A stretch of 64,000 nucleotides of DNA from Methylomonas sp. ZR1 (GTDB taxonomy: Bacteria; Pseudomonadota; Gammaproteobacteria; Methylococcales; Methylomonadaceae): contig NZ_RCST01000001.1 of the NCBI RefSeq assembly GCF_013141865.1, positions 3,534,001 through 3,598,000 on the forward strand, given 5' to 3'. Within the stretch, counting starts at the first letter, position 1. Each line of letters opens with the position of its first letter. Below are positions 8,730 through 18,282 of the stretch, one piece after another. A program made the position numbers and the translations under genes. The notes beneath the pieces were generated by a model. The model ran no database searches. It had not been told where the DNA came from and was given only the letters and a program-made list of their open reading frames with translations.

Positions 8730-9176
8730 TTAGTTCAACAAATCCAGCGCTTTTGCCGCGGCTTTTTGTTTGGCTTTGCCTTTCGCGGCTTTGACCGCTT
8801 CGCCGGTTGATTTGGGCGCCGCGTCGACCTTACCTTTCAACTGTTTTGCCGTTTCCTTACCAGCCTTCAGGGTTTCGGCGCCTTGCTTAACCTCGGACGG
8901 CACAGCTTGTTCCAGTTTTTGTTGGGCAGCGTCTTTAACGGCTTCTTGGGCCTGGCTTTTCAACTGGCCCGGTGCATTTTCCGCGCCTTGCTTGACTTCC
9001 TGGGCACGCTGCAATGCTTCGTCGGCCTGCTCCGCACGCTGCACAGCGCCTGGGGCAACGGCTGTCGCGGTATCTTTCGCCGCTTGTTTGGCCACGCCTT
9101 CCAATACCGCCGACTGCGCAAACGCGGCGCCGGAAACCAAGACTAAAGAACTGAATAAAATCGCTTTATGTTGCAT
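8730..9176 (-). CDS. Secreted Ala/Lys/Glu-rich helical protein
   Basis: A 148-residue protein with a clear signal peptide (MQHKAILFSSLVLVSGAAFA, cleavage near AFA-QS). The mature part is almost only Ala, Lys, Glu, Gln, Val and Gly. It forms repeated amphipathic helical units such as QEVKQGAENAPGQLKSQ and SEVKQGAETLKAGKET. This resembles apolipoprotein or LEA-like periplasmic proteins. No enzyme motif is present and the function is unknown. It is transcribed alone, with the phosphohexomutase gene on the same strand about 70 bp upstream. Confidence 0.75.
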   Translation of the reverse strand: MQHKAILFSSLVLVSGAAFAQSAVLEGVAKQAAKDTATAVAPGAVQRAEQADEALQRAQEVKQGAENAPGQLKSQAQEAVKDAAQQKLEQAVPSEVKQGAETLKAGKETAKQLKGKVDAAPKSTGEAVKAAKGKAKQKAAAKALDLLN

Positions 9177-9248
9177 GGTGTTACCCTCGTACTTCGTTGT
9201 TATCGAGATTAGACAATACTACAAGGAAACTTAACGGCGGATTAACCG

Positions 9249-10667
9249 CTAGCCGGCAATCCGTTTTAACGTCGAAGCCACCAACTCTTCCGCGCGCGCC
9301 ATAGCGTCGGCCTCGGCGTAGCAACGCAATTCCGGCGCATTGCCGGAGGGACGCAGATGCACGATCTCGCCGTTGGCGAAGGTCAAGCGCAGGCCGTCCG
9401 TCGTATCGCGATTAACCGGAGCCCCAAGCGTGTCGCCCCATAGCCCGCGATAAGCGGTCTCATCGGCTTGCAATCGGTCCAGCAAGGCCCGACTATTGGC
9501 GACCGGAAACGCCTGGATGCGGTCACTGGCGGTGTAGCGTTGCGGTAAGCCTTGCAACAGCGCCGACAGTTTCAAACCTTGGGAACGCGCCATGGCTAAC
9601 AAAGCCAGCGCCGGCAGCAGCGAATCGCGAGTCGGCAGTGGCGCCAGGGCTTTACCATTCACGGACAAGCCTTTACCGGCCAGGAAGCCACCGTTGGCCT
9701 CGAAGCCTGCCACGCCACCGCTTTGCACCTCTTCCATGCCGGCAATCACATAAGGCGAACCGATCCGGGTGCGGATTACCTGCTTGAACCAACCGGACGC
9801 TTCGATGGCGGTATTACAGCTCACCGGCGTCACCACCGTGTCGGCGCCCAGAAACTTGGCGCACAGCAAACCGACAATGTCGCCGCGCAGCCATTCGCCG
9901 GTCTCGTCGCCGATCAAGGGACGGTCGCCGTCGCCGTCGGTGGAGATCAAAGCATCCAATTTGTATTCGGCGGCCCAGTTGCGGCCGCGTTGCCGATCCG
10001 CCTCGCCGACGGCTTCGGTGTCGATAGGTACGAAGGTATCGGTGCGTTCCAATCCGACGACTTCGGCGCCCAATTCGGCCAAGATCTCCTTCAACAGGTC
10101 GCGAGCCGCGCTGGAATGCTCGTAAACGCCAACTCGCCAGCCGTTTAACAAATCCTTTCCAAACAAGCGAGTGTAACGTTGCTGAAATTGCGTCAACGCG
10201 GCTGGATTCACGGCCGGCAATTCGGCGGAAACGTTTTGCACATCCACCGTCGCACCGGTCATCGCCGCTTCGTCGGCTTTGCTGATCTCGCCATCGGCCC
10301 GATAAAACTTGATGCCATTACGATCAAACGGAATATGACTACCGGTGACCATGATCGCCGGCAGCCCGTTCGCCAACGCATACAAGGCCAGCGCAGGCGT
10401 CGGCAACACCCCGCAAAATTCCACTTCGCAACCCGCCTGGCGAATGCCGGCCACGCAAGCCTGGGCGATGTCCGGACTGGATGGCCTGAGATCCATGCCC
10501 AACGCAATTTTCTGGCCGGGCCGCGCCAAATTTAAAGCTTGGATAAACGCCAGTGTATAAGCGGCGCAGACTTCGCCGGTCATCTGACTAACCAGACCGC
10601 GCGCGCCACTGGTGCCGAACGCCACGCCGCTGTCGGCCATCATTTGTTGGATGTTGATTGTTGTCAT
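9249..10667 (-). CDS. Phosphomannomutase/phosphoglucomutase-type phosphohexomutase
   Basis: A 472-residue alpha-D-phosphohexomutase. The ATG at 10667 gives MTTINIQQMMADSGVAFGTSGARG, with the family GTSGARG near the N-terminus. The active-site serine loop reads VTGSHIPFDRNGIK (TGSHIP in place of the common TASHNP). The metal loop is DGDGDR, and the C-terminal phosphate-binding region is LRPSGNAPELR. It interconverts hexose-1- and -6-phosphates for surface glycans or glycogen. It lies 22 bp after an RloB-like gene on the same strand, although the two functions are unrelated. Confidence 0.9.
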   Translation of the reverse strand: MTTINIQQMMADSGVAFGTSGARGLVSQMTGEVCAAYTLAFIQALNLARPGQKIALGMDLRPSSPDIAQACVAGIRQAGCEVEFCGVLPTPALALYALANGLPAIMVTGSHIPFDRNGIKFYRADGEISKADEAAMTGATVDVQNVSAELPAVNPAALTQFQQRYTRLFGKDLLNGWRVGVYEHSSAARDLLKEILAELGAEVVGLERTDTFVPIDTEAVGEADRQRGRNWAAEYKLDALISTDGDGDRPLIGDETGEWLRGDIVGLLCAKFLGADTVVTPVSCNTAIEASGWFKQVIRTRIGSPYVIAGMEEVQSGGVAGFEANGGFLAGKGLSVNGKALAPLPTRDSLLPALALLAMARSQGLKLSALLQGLPQRYTASDRIQAFPVANSRALLDRLQADETAYRGLWGDTLGAPVNRDTTDGLRLTFANGEIVHLRPSGNAPELRCYAEADAMARAEELVASTLKRIAG

Positions 10668-10689
10668 GGGATATTGAGATAAGTTGAAT

Positions 10690-11295
10690 TTAACGAATTT
10701 TTTGTGGTTGAGATAATTCTTCGAAATACGCCAGCAATTCATGCAGGCGAGTGCTCGGATTCATTTCGCCACTATCGAGTGCCTCGGTTAAGGCTTTTGG
10801 CGCGAAGTGTCTGGCTTCAGGAAGCCGGCTTTCCAGGCTCCGGAAAATATTTCGATCACTGCCTTTGTCATAATCCAAGAAATCGGGACAAGCGCGCAAG
10901 TCCTTGAGCAAAGAGTCAGGCGAATGCGGCTTTCGGCTGTATCCAAAATGCAGCAACAACCAAAACTCAAAACAGGGATAGGAAACAATCGCCTCGATCT
11001 TTGCCTGGCTTTTCGCTGCGTCCAACGCTTTTTCGAAGTTGGCGTGGGTATCGCGGTCTATCACGCAAAACACCCGGTCGAACTTGCCTTTTCTGCCAAT
11101 CGCTTCATTGACAATGCTCAAGGGGTCGGTTTTACCGCAATGGCAGATTTCGACTTGTACCTTTACCCGAAAATACCCACTGGCATCTTCCAAATAGCAC
11201 TTGCCCGATTTGCTGTCTTCGCAAATCACCAAGACAGTCGGTTGCGGTTTGAAACGCGGCTTGCTCCGATTAAAAGACGCGGCGTTACGAGACAT
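10690..11295 (-). CDS. RloB-like TOPRIM-type protein of a defence pair
   Basis: A 201-residue protein matching the RloB pattern. It has an N-terminal strand with VLVICEDSKSG (Glu26), the acidic pair VIDRD (Asp80, Asp82) expected of a TOPRIM-like metal site, and the hallmark PCFEFWLLLHF (107-117). RloB/AbiLii-type proteins occur with AAA ATPases next to restriction or abortive-infection loci. The partner ATPase gene ends one base upstream. RloB is probably the nuclease-like effector, although this is inferred from fold resemblance. Confidence 0.82.
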   Translation of the reverse strand: MSRNAASFNRSKPRFKPQPTVLVICEDSKSGKCYLEDASGYFRVKVQVEICHCGKTDPLSIVNEAIGRKGKFDRVFCVIDRDTHANFEKALDAAKSQAKIEAIVSYPCFEFWLLLHFGYSRKPHSPDSLLKDLRACPDFLDYDKGSDRNIFRSLESRLPEARHFAPKALTEALDSGEMNPSTRLHELLAYFEELSQPQKIR

Positions 11296-11296
11296 T

Positions 11297-12547
11297 TTAA
11301 CTTCGGCGAATTATCGGCAGAGCACGGTAGCGGCCTTCGTAATAGCGCTTTTCCAGATCCTCGCCTTCCCTACCCTCAAAATCGTGGATGGATCGGAGTT
11401 GGGTTGCGCCGTTGGCATCTCGCTCGGTTAGCCAGAATTGGTCGCGACGAAGTAATTTGGCATCCATCACGTGAGTGTCATGAGTGGTAAATATCAGTTG
11501 CCCTGGAGATTCGGCATGCAGATGTCTCGTTACCAGAGATGCGACAATCTCAGGGTGCAAACTCGTATCAAGCTCATCAACAATTAACGCTAATCCCTGT
11601 TTCGAAAAGCGGGTGAGAAATTGCCACGGCGTCCAGAAACCTATCAAATTTTTTGTCCCGTCGGACTCTTCCTCAAAATCAAATTCAGCATCGCCTAATG
11701 CCGTTCGGTGAGTTAATATCGTTTTTGTTTGGTTTCCATCCTGCGGTGGGTTTAACAAAGTACGCGGAAAATTAGCGACATCCGATTCAAACCCATCAAA
11801 ACGAATAGCCGTGATTGGAACATCGACTTCTCGCAGAAATGAAGATAGAGCTGTTGCGAATTCACTATCTGTTTCGGCTCGTTGTTGTGTAATTTGGGCC
11901 AAAGCCGTTGAACTGTGGGTAAAGAAGACTGCCAATCCCCCCTGAAACCATAAAAATGGCATTCTAAGTTGCTTTAATTCTTCGCTACTATTGGCAACGG
12001 CTTGGGAAATAAACAATGTCTGGGGGCCAGTAGCTTTCCTCCATAGCTCATGCAAATCCGTTCCACCTTCTAACGCCGCGCCGAATCGATAAATATCACC
12101 CCCAGCTTCATGCTTTCTTTCGTATAAAAGGGTTTCTTTGCCTTCGGGAAACATAATCAGGCGTTCTTCAACAATGCGCTGTTGAGTTAATGCCAACTCA
12201 AATTGATAGCGCCGCTCAAAACAAATAAAGTGCAAATCAATTTTTGTTGGTTTATCGATTAATGCGGGATCAAACCGAAAAGGAACAACAGGAAGAGGCA
12301 TCGGATGAGCAGTTGGCTGGCGAGAAGAAACATCACGAACAAGATCTAGCGCCTTAATTAAGTTACTTTTCCCTGAAGCATTGGGTCCATAAATAGCCGC
12401 CACCTTCAATAAGTCCGGCAGTTTCTCACCTTTGACTACCGGTTTGATCAGATTCTCACGTTTCCGCAATCTAGGCGCAGCAACCATCGAAAAGGTCTGC
12501 TTCTCACGGAAGGATCGAAAGTTACTGACGGAAAATTCAATTAACAT
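11297..12547 (-). CDS. RloA/AbiLii-type AAA ATPase of a defence pair
   Basis: A 416-residue SMC/ABC-like ATPase. The ATG at 12547 (MLIEFSVSNFRSFREK) matches the family N-terminus better than the longer frame. It has Walker A GPNASGKSN (54-62), Walker B LALIVDELDTSLHP and the switch His in FTTHDTHVMD. Such ATPases sense infection and control a TOPRIM or RloB partner. The RloB-like gene follows after one base, so the two are co-translated. Codon usage is more AT-rich than in the flanking yafY-type and mutase genes, consistent with acquisition. Confidence 0.87.
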   Translation of the reverse strand: MLIEFSVSNFRSFREKQTFSMVAAPRLRKRENLIKPVVKGEKLPDLLKVAAIYGPNASGKSNLIKALDLVRDVSSRQPTAHPMPLPVVPFRFDPALIDKPTKIDLHFICFERRYQFELALTQQRIVEERLIMFPEGKETLLYERKHEAGGDIYRFGAALEGGTDLHELWRKATGPQTLFISQAVANSSEELKQLRMPFLWFQGGLAVFFTHSSTALAQITQQRAETDSEFATALSSFLREVDVPITAIRFDGFESDVANFPRTLLNPPQDGNQTKTILTHRTALGDAEFDFEEESDGTKNLIGFWTPWQFLTRFSKQGLALIVDELDTSLHPEIVASLVTRHLHAESPGQLIFTTHDTHVMDAKLLRRDQFWLTERDANGATQLRSIHDFEGREGEDLEKRYYEGRYRALPIIRRS

Positions 12548-12662
12548 GCAGAAATCTCGCAATTAGACAGCATTATTCGCTAAATAATATAGCCATTTAT
12601 CGATTTAACTGCAGAAAATCTGTTATTAACATCAACTGCTCATGTAATGCTGACCAGTAACA

Positions 12663-13349
12663 TCACTGTGGCACACACTGCATCCGCCGAATAAAATCCT
12701 GTAAGGTTTGCCCGGCGTCGTCGGTAAACACTTCGTCCAGCACCAGCGCCCGCGAGATACGGTCCAGCCGAAAATTACGAAAGTCGCCGCGCAGTTCGCA
12801 CCAACCCACCAAGGTCCAGACGTTGCCCCAAAAATACAGGCCCAGCGGCCTGATACGCCGCTGGCTGAATGTGCCGTCGGCACGGCGGTAATCCATGCAC
12901 AGCAAGCGCTTACCGTCCAGCGCCTTGCGGCAAATATCCATGGTCACATCCAAATCTTCGCGCGGCGAAAAACGTAGCGCGAATAATTTGCTGCGCTCCA
13001 GTTGCTCGCGCAATTCGGCCGGCACCACTGCCGTTACCTTGTCCAGCACCGACTGCGCGGAATGCCCCAGCTCCTTGCCGGCCCAGGTTTTCACCATCCG
13101 TGCGCCGATAACCAAGGCTTCCAGTTCGGCGGCACTGAACATAATGGGCGGTATATCCAGACTATGACGCAGCATATAGCCGACGCCGGCCTCGCCTTCG
13201 ATAGGAATGCCGGACAGGCTTAACACCTGGATGTCTCGATAGATGGTGCGCTCGGATACTTCCAGACGTTCGGCGAGCGCCTTGGCGGTAACCAGCCTTC
13301 GGTTACGCAGGATTTGGACGATTTGAAATAGACGATCAGCGCGGCGCAT
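12663..13349 (-). CDS. WYL-domain transcriptional regulator (YafY family)
   Basis: A 228-residue protein with an N-terminal helix-turn-helix (MRRADRLFQIVQILRNRR, then ALAERLEVSERTIYRDIQVL). A C-terminal WYL domain follows, seen in LLCMDYRRADG and RPLGLYFWGNVWTLVGWCELR. WYL regulators bind a ligand or nucleic acid through that domain. The VOC gene lies 49 bp upstream on the same strand. WYL regulators are often found beside defence genes, and the ATPase-RloB pair lies just downstream, but a link is not shown. Confidence 0.9.
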   Translation of the reverse strand: MRRADRLFQIVQILRNRRLVTAKALAERLEVSERTIYRDIQVLSLSGIPIEGEAGVGYMLRHSLDIPPIMFSAAELEALVIGARMVKTWAGKELGHSAQSVLDKVTAVVPAELREQLERSKLFALRFSPREDLDVTMDICRKALDGKRLLCMDYRRADGTFSQRRIRPLGLYFWGNVWTLVGWCELRGDFRNFRLDRISRALVLDEVFTDDAGQTLQDFIRRMQCVPQ

Positions 13350-13398
13350 TGGCAGAACGGGCAGTTAGGATTGAGACTGCCCGCTGTTTTAATTGCCG

Positions 13399-13773
13399 TT
13401 AAGCTTGGGAATACAGGCCAACCCGGTTACCTTCGCTGTCGAGTAGCATCGCAAAGTAACCACATTCGCCGTCGTGGATGGGGGTTTTCGGCATCAACAC
13501 GCTGCCGCCGTTTGCTTCCACCTTGGCCAACGGCTCGTTCAAATCGGCACCGCCGTTGAAATACACCACCGCGCCGGTTGCGCTGGGTTGATAGTGTTCA
13601 CCCAATATCAACATACCGCTAACCGCGCCTTCTTCAGCGTCGAAAATCGCCATTTCATAGCCGCTCATTTCTTCTTCCTTGAAAGACGCATTCAAAATGC
13701 TGCGGTAAAAACCCTGCGCGCGCGGCATATCGACGACGGGTAATTCAAACCAGGTTGCGACGTTGTTGATCAT
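13399..13773 (-). CDS. VOC-superfamily (glyoxalase/bleomycin-resistance fold) protein
   Basis: A 124-residue protein with a GAGGA ribosome-binding site seven bases before the ATG. It shows the paired beta-alpha-beta-beta-beta units of the VOC fold: ATWFELPVVDMPRAQGFYRSIL at the N-terminus and FAMLLDSEGNRVGLYS at the end. The substrate is unknown. The MIND/GYFAMLLD type is common among small stand-alone VOC proteins. It is first in a probable two-gene unit with the WYL regulator. Confidence 0.85.
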   Translation of the reverse strand: MINNVATWFELPVVDMPRAQGFYRSILNASFKEEEMSGYEMAIFDAEEGAVSGMLILGEHYQPSATGAVVYFNGGADLNEPLAKVEANGGSVLMPKTPIHDGECGYFAMLLDSEGNRVGLYSQA

Positions 13774-13855
13774 GATGTTGTCCTCGTTGTGGTTAAAAGA
13801 GCCGTCATCCTAAAACAGCCCTCCTGACAGCGTTATGTCAGCAATGTTTTGGGCC

Positions 13856-15361
13856 TTAGCGCCGACCACCCAATAACGATCCCAACACGCCGCGAATGAT
13901 TTGCTTACCCACTTCCTGACCGATACTGCGGGCGGCACTTTTCGCGGCGGCTTCGAGTACGCTTTGCCCGCTGCTGCGGCCGCGCCGGGATTTGGTGGCG
14001 GCACCGACGCCGCCCAATAAAACTTCACCCCAATTGAAACCGGATCCGGAATCGCCGCTGTCGCTGGCAGATTCGGGCGGCGCGACTTTTTCCGCGCGGC
14101 CTTTCAGAATTTCGTAGGCCGATTCGCGATCTACCTGTTTTTCGTAATGGCCGGCGATGACGGAAGTATTGATCGATTCCTGCCGCTCGGCCTCGCTGAC
14201 CGCACCGACATGGGAGCTTGGCGGCTTGATCATCGCCCGCTGCACCGGCAAAGGCGTACCTTTTTCATCCAGAAAGGATACCAAGGCTTCGCCCACACCC
14301 AGTTCGGTGATAGCCGTTTCGACATCCACGTCCGGATTGGCTCTAAAGGTTTCCGCCGCCGCTTTCACGGCTTTTTGATCGCGCGGGGTAAACGCCCGCA
14401 AGGCGTGTTGCACACGGTTGCCAAGTTGACCGAGAATCACGTCCGGAATATCCAGCGGGTTTTGACTGACAAAATACACGCCCACGCCCTTGGAACGAAT
14501 CAAACGCACCACTTGTTCGATTTTTTGCAGCAACGCGGCCGGGGCGTCGTTGAACAGCAAATGCGCTTCGTCGAAGAAAAATACCAATTTAGGCTTGTCC
14601 AGATCGCCGGCTTCCGGCAGATTCTCGAATAACTCGGACAACAACCACAACAGCAAGGTGGCGTAGACGCGCGGCGAGTTATAGAGCGTGTCAGCCGCCA
14701 GAATATTGATCACGCCCCGGCCGCCGTCGGTTTGCAGAAAGTCGTTAAAATCCAACGCAGGCTCGCCAAACAGATCCTCGCCGCCTTCGTGTTCCAGTTG
14801 CAATAAGCCGCGCTGAATGGCGCCGACGCTGGCCGCCGAGATACTGCCGTATTCGCCGGACAACTCGGAGGCATTCTCGGAGGCGTATTGCAGCAAAGCC
14901 CGCAGGTCTTTCAAATCCAGCAGCAGCCAACCGTTGTCGTCGGCAATTTTAAAGGCTGCGGTGAGGACGCCGCTTTGCACCTCGTTCAAATCCAGCATCC
15001 GCGCCAGCAACAGCGGTCCCATTTCCGACACCGTCGAGCGCAAGGGATGGCCTTTTTTTCCCAACACGTCCCAGAACAGCGTCGGCATCGCCGCATAGTC
15101 AGCGGCTAACCCCAGCTCGGCCAGCCGCGCCTCGACTTTGGCATTGCCGCCCCCCGTCCTGCTGATGCCGGATAAATCGCCCTTCACATCCGCCATGAAT
15201 ACCGGCACGCCGATTTGCGAAAACGCCTCGGCCAGGGTTTGCAGGGTGATGGTTTTGCCGGTGCCGGTCGCGCCGGCGATCAAGCCGTGGCGGTTAGCCA
15301 TGCTCGGTAGCAGACAAAGTTCGGCAGTCTGGGATTTGGCAATCAGCAAGGGTTCGGTCAT
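13856..15361 (-). CDS. HerA-like ATPase of the YjgR/DUF853 family
   Basis: A 501-residue protein starting [10 protein letters not shown] with AGGAAA upstream. Walker A GATGTGKT follows at about 34-41 in [23 protein letters not shown], and Walker B is [15 protein letters not shown]-terminal Gly/Arg-rich tail ends GSLLGGRR. It belongs to the FtsK/HerA helicase group. YjgR proteins are widespread and their physiological role is unknown. It is transcribed singly. The 487 bases upstream (15362-15848) hold no gene I can support. Confidence 0.88.
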   Translation of the reverse strand: MTEPLLIAKSQTAELCLLPSMANRHGLIAGATGTGKTITLQTLAEAFSQIGVPVFMADVKGDLSGISRTGGGNAKVEARLAELGLAADYAAMPTLFWDVLGKKGHPLRSTVSEMGPLLLARMLDLNEVQSGVLTAAFKIADDNGWLLLDLKDLRALLQYASENASELSGEYGSISAASVGAIQRGLLQLEHEGGEDLFGEPALDFNDFLQTDGGRGVINILAADTLYNSPRVYATLLLWLLSELFENLPEAGDLDKPKLVFFFDEAHLLFNDAPAALLQKIEQVVRLIRSKGVGVYFVSQNPLDIPDVILGQLGNRVQHALRAFTPRDQKAVKAAAETFRANPDVDVETAITELGVGEALVSFLDEKGTPLPVQRAMIKPPSSHVGAVSEAERQESINTSVIAGHYEKQVDRESAYEILKGRAEKVAPPESASDSGDSGSGFNWGEVLLGGVGAATKSRRGRSSGQSVLEAAAKSAARSIGQEVGKQIIRGVLGSLLGGRR

Positions 15362-15848
15362 GGGCGTTTCCTGAAAAAGCGACAAGGATAAAAAGGTCGC
15401 GCAACCATACCATGACCTGAATTGTTAGGTATAGGTTGGCATTATGTTCCGTCGCTGAAGCGGTTTTGTATCAGTGAAACAAAGGCCAGCCTCAGGCTTT
15501 CAGTACCGCCATCCATCAATGGGCAGAATACCTTTGTAATACATTTCTTCAAACCTTCACGGACCGGTAACTGTTTTGACTTAGACAATTCGTACGATTG
15601 CGCACCGACCGGAACTCTGCCAGGTCGCTGAGACAGAACTCACAGGAAGAAGCCTATAACTTTGTTTTTATTCGAGCTTATCTCGACCAAAGACGGGTAG
15701 CAGGTAGCTGGCAATGGACGCGGCAACGCATTAGACAAACCCCAAACATAATGCGGCCAGCAAACTTTAACCCGCTTCGATAAGCCGATAGGTAAAGCTA
15801 TTGTGGCGGCTCGTTACCTTGTCTATTCATGAATTATTTAGAGATCCT

Positions 15849-16589
15849 ATGAAAATCAAGACTTTGTTCCTGGCAAGCGCCGGGGTTATTTCAATGTTAA
15901 GCGGGCATGCCTCGGCGGCATTAATTTCGTTGGACGGCAACGGCTTTACTGCCATCTATGACGATACGAATCTGGGCTTGTTTGGCGCGCCGACTTTATC
16001 GGGCGACGGCAAGAGCGTTTTATTCTCGCCGTTAAATTTTAAAGCCCAAGCAACCGGTACTCAGGGCACGGTCTTCGCCAACAGCAATGTGCAGTTCGAT
16101 ATTAGACCCGATGCGGATCTAAGTTTAAGCAGCGTAAGCCTGGTGGAAAACGGTGATTACCGCCTGGTCAATCGCTCCGGTAGCGTCACCCTGGCACCTT
16201 CGGTCGATGCTTCCGGTCAATTGCGTTTAACCAATCTGTGGAATGGCGTGGATCATATCGCGACCAACTTTTCCGCCGGTCCGTTGACAGACTCATGCGC
16301 CACATCGTCCGGCTGCCCGCTAAGCACTTGGTCGGCTGCCGCAACACTGGATACGCCTGTCGCATGGGGTAACGCGGATGTGCGTGTCAGGATTCAAAAC
16401 GACTTGACCGCCGAAGCTTTCAATGTGGGTGATTCTGCATTGATCGAGAAAAAACAGTCATCACAAAGTCTGGTATTTACACCGTTTATTGAAGGCGGAA
16501 CTACCGCAGTGCCTGTTCCCGGTGCGGTTTGGTTATTTGGCTCGGCATTGGCTGGCCTGATGGGTTTGCGTCGCAAAACAATCGCTTAA
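15849..16589 (+). CDS. PEP-CTERM sorting-domain protein
   Basis: A 246-residue exported protein. The ATG at 15849 gives the signal peptide MKIKTLFLASAGVISMLSGHASA. The C-terminus VPVPGAVWLFGSALAGLMGLRRK is a PEP-CTERM anchor: the motif, a membrane helix and basic residues. It is a substrate of an exosortase (EpsH/Xrt) system linked to exopolysaccharide. The central part is a beta-rich domain of unknown function with one Cys pair (SCATSSGC). No exosortase gene is in the window. Confidence 0.88.
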   Translation: MKIKTLFLASAGVISMLSGHASAALISLDGNGFTAIYDDTNLGLFGAPTLSGDGKSVLFSPLNFKAQATGTQGTVFANSNVQFDIRPDADLSLSSVSLVENGDYRLVNRSGSVTLAPSVDASGQLRLTNLWNGVDHIATNFSAGPLTDSCATSSGCPLSTWSAAATLDTPVAWGNADVRVRIQNDLTAEAFNVGDSALIEKKQSSQSLVFTPFIEGGTTAVPVPGAVWLFGSALAGLMGLRRKTIA

Positions 16590-16791
16590 TACGGTATTGC
16601 TACACCCCGGCTTAACGCTGCCTAAAACGGCGTGTCGGGCCAGCTAAAAAAACGTTAACAATAGACACGGATGTCGCCTTAAGATTTCGTCACAAGCAGT
16701 CGCCAGCCTTGTAACTGCTTCGTCTAAAGCCCCTTGCGAAAGCGGGTGCGGCATTCGCCGCTAGCACGGTCCTACGAAGCCGGAACGGGAA

Positions 16792-17448
16792 CTACAACAG
16801 CTTGAGAATATCGGTTTCCAGATCGGGATACGCGCCAAACCTGCATTGGACCAGCAAGCCTGCTCTATCAACCAGAATATAAGATGGGGTACCCTGTAAC
16901 TGGAAAAACTCGAAGGTTTCGGCATGATAATCCAGGGTTTGTAAATATTGTTTTACCTGCGCTCGCACATGCGGTTGGCGTAAGCCGATGTCTTGTTCCA
17001 AATCGCTCAAGCGTTGGCTGATAAAAGCGTCAATTTCGCTTTCGATACTGCCGAATTCGCGCTTGGTCAATCTATCCATGGCTACCGGAAAATCAATACG
17101 ATACGGCAACTTGCCGTCCTGTAGCAGTCCTCGCTCCGTTAAAACCCTCAAGGTTTCGCCGATCACCTCACCGGTCTCAACCAAACGCTTTAGATTTTGC
17201 AGATTATTTTTATCGAAGTCTTCAAAGGCGGTGGCCAGCCCCAGTACGGTCAAACCGCGCTCGGCATAACGTTGTTTTAACGCCAACACCTGCGGCAGAC
17301 ATGACAAGAAACAGCCTGGGCAGTTGACTTGAAACACCGCCACCAACACGACTTGTCCAAGCAATTGTTCGAAATTGACAGACTGTCCCTGCACCCAGTC
17401 GGAAACCGATAGGGGCGGTACTTTTTGACCAATCATTACCGTTTTCAT
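16792..17448 (-). CDS. Thioredoxin-fold redoxin with CPGC motif
   Basis: A 218-residue protein starting MKTVMIGQKVPPLSV with GGGGAGAG upstream. It has the AhpC/TlpA-type fold: VNCPGCFLSCLPQV carries the CPGC redox pair plus a further Cys, and LQGTPSYILVDRAG is the cis-Pro region. An inserted helical segment lies between them (about residues 80-165). There is no signal peptide, so it is probably cytoplasmic. Its substrate is unknown; a peroxiredoxin-like or disulfide reductase role is possible. Confidence 0.8.
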   Translation of the reverse strand: MKTVMIGQKVPPLSVSDWVQGQSVNFEQLLGQVVLVAVFQVNCPGCFLSCLPQVLALKQRYAERGLTVLGLATAFEDFDKNNLQNLKRLVETGEVIGETLRVLTERGLLQDGKLPYRIDFPVAMDRLTKREFGSIESEIDAFISQRLSDLEQDIGLRQPHVRAQVKQYLQTLDYHAETFEFFQLQGTPSYILVDRAGLLVQCRFGAYPDLETDILKLL

Positions 17449-17640
17449 ATCGCTCTCCCCCGATAGCTTTAACCAAGTCCCGACCAAATTTATGTTGCTC
17501 AGCGTCCGTCAACCAACATCATTAGCTTACCGGACGCCTTGTGCCAACCGAGAGAATTTAACTGAAAACTCCCTGAGGAATCCACACCCGCGAGACCATA
17601 GCTGCAACGCCGAATAAGCTCGTCGGCGTAATGGTGAGGA

Positions 17641-18123
17641 CTAATCCCGAAAGTTATTGAATTGCAAAGGCTGCTCCAAATCTTCCGTGCGCAACATTTG
17701 AATGACTTCCTGCAAATCGTCGCGCTTTTTACCGGTCACGCGCACCTTATCGCCATTGATCGCGGCCTGCACTTTGAGCTTTTTATCCTTGATCAGCTTG
17801 ACGATTTTTTTCGCCAGATCGCTACCCACACCCTGCTTCAAGGTGATGGATTGCTGAGCGGTTTTGCCGGTATCCTGAATCTTGCCGCTTTCCAAACTGG
17901 AAATATCGATGCCGCGTTTACCCATTTTGGCATACAAAATCGGCAACATTTGTTGCAGTTGAAAGGTCGATTCGGCTTTCATCAGGATGCTGTCTTCCTG
18001 CTGCTCGAAACAGGCATTGGAGCCTTTAAAATCAAACCGGGTGGAGACTTCTTTATTGGCTTGGTCCAGTGCGTTGGTTACTTCGTGGCTGTCGAGTTCT
18101 GAAACGATGTCGAATGATGGCAT
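17641..18123 (-). CDS. yajQ: YajQ-family nucleotide-binding protein
   Basis: A 160-residue protein with the full YajQ pattern, from MPSFDIVSELDSHEVTNALDQ through STRFDFKG to KVRVTGKKRDDLQEVIQMLR. YajQ-family proteins (DUF520) bind nucleotides; some bind cyclic di-GMP and act with transcription factors. It is single-gene and faces away from the lipoprotein gene on its right. Confidence 0.96.
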   Translation of the reverse strand: MPSFDIVSELDSHEVTNALDQANKEVSTRFDFKGSNACFEQQEDSILMKAESTFQLQQMLPILYAKMGKRGIDISSLESGKIQDTGKTAQQSITLKQGVGSDLAKKIVKLIKDKKLKVQAAINGDKVRVTGKKRDDLQEVIQMLRTEDLEQPLQFNNFRD

Positions 18124-18282
18124 AGCATTGATTTACAAGTATAAAAGTGGGGCAACTATAACGGCCTTAGCGGCTTTATTCAACTGCTATATAAGCGCCC
18201 AATGTCGATTGATGGCGCGTAAAGCCCACTTGTCGGTGGCCGGTTTAGCGGGTATCTTTAACTAACGCCGACGGAGATACCG

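Noticed and set aside
13810..14028. 72-codon frame overlapping the end of the YjgR-like gene
   Set aside because: It lies within the YjgR-like coding region in another frame and has no independent support.
15362..15848. Possible structured RNA in the 487-bp gap before the PEP-CTERM gene
   Set aside because: I looked for riboswitch cores and long hairpins and saw none that hold together. Small frames there lack ribosome-binding sites.
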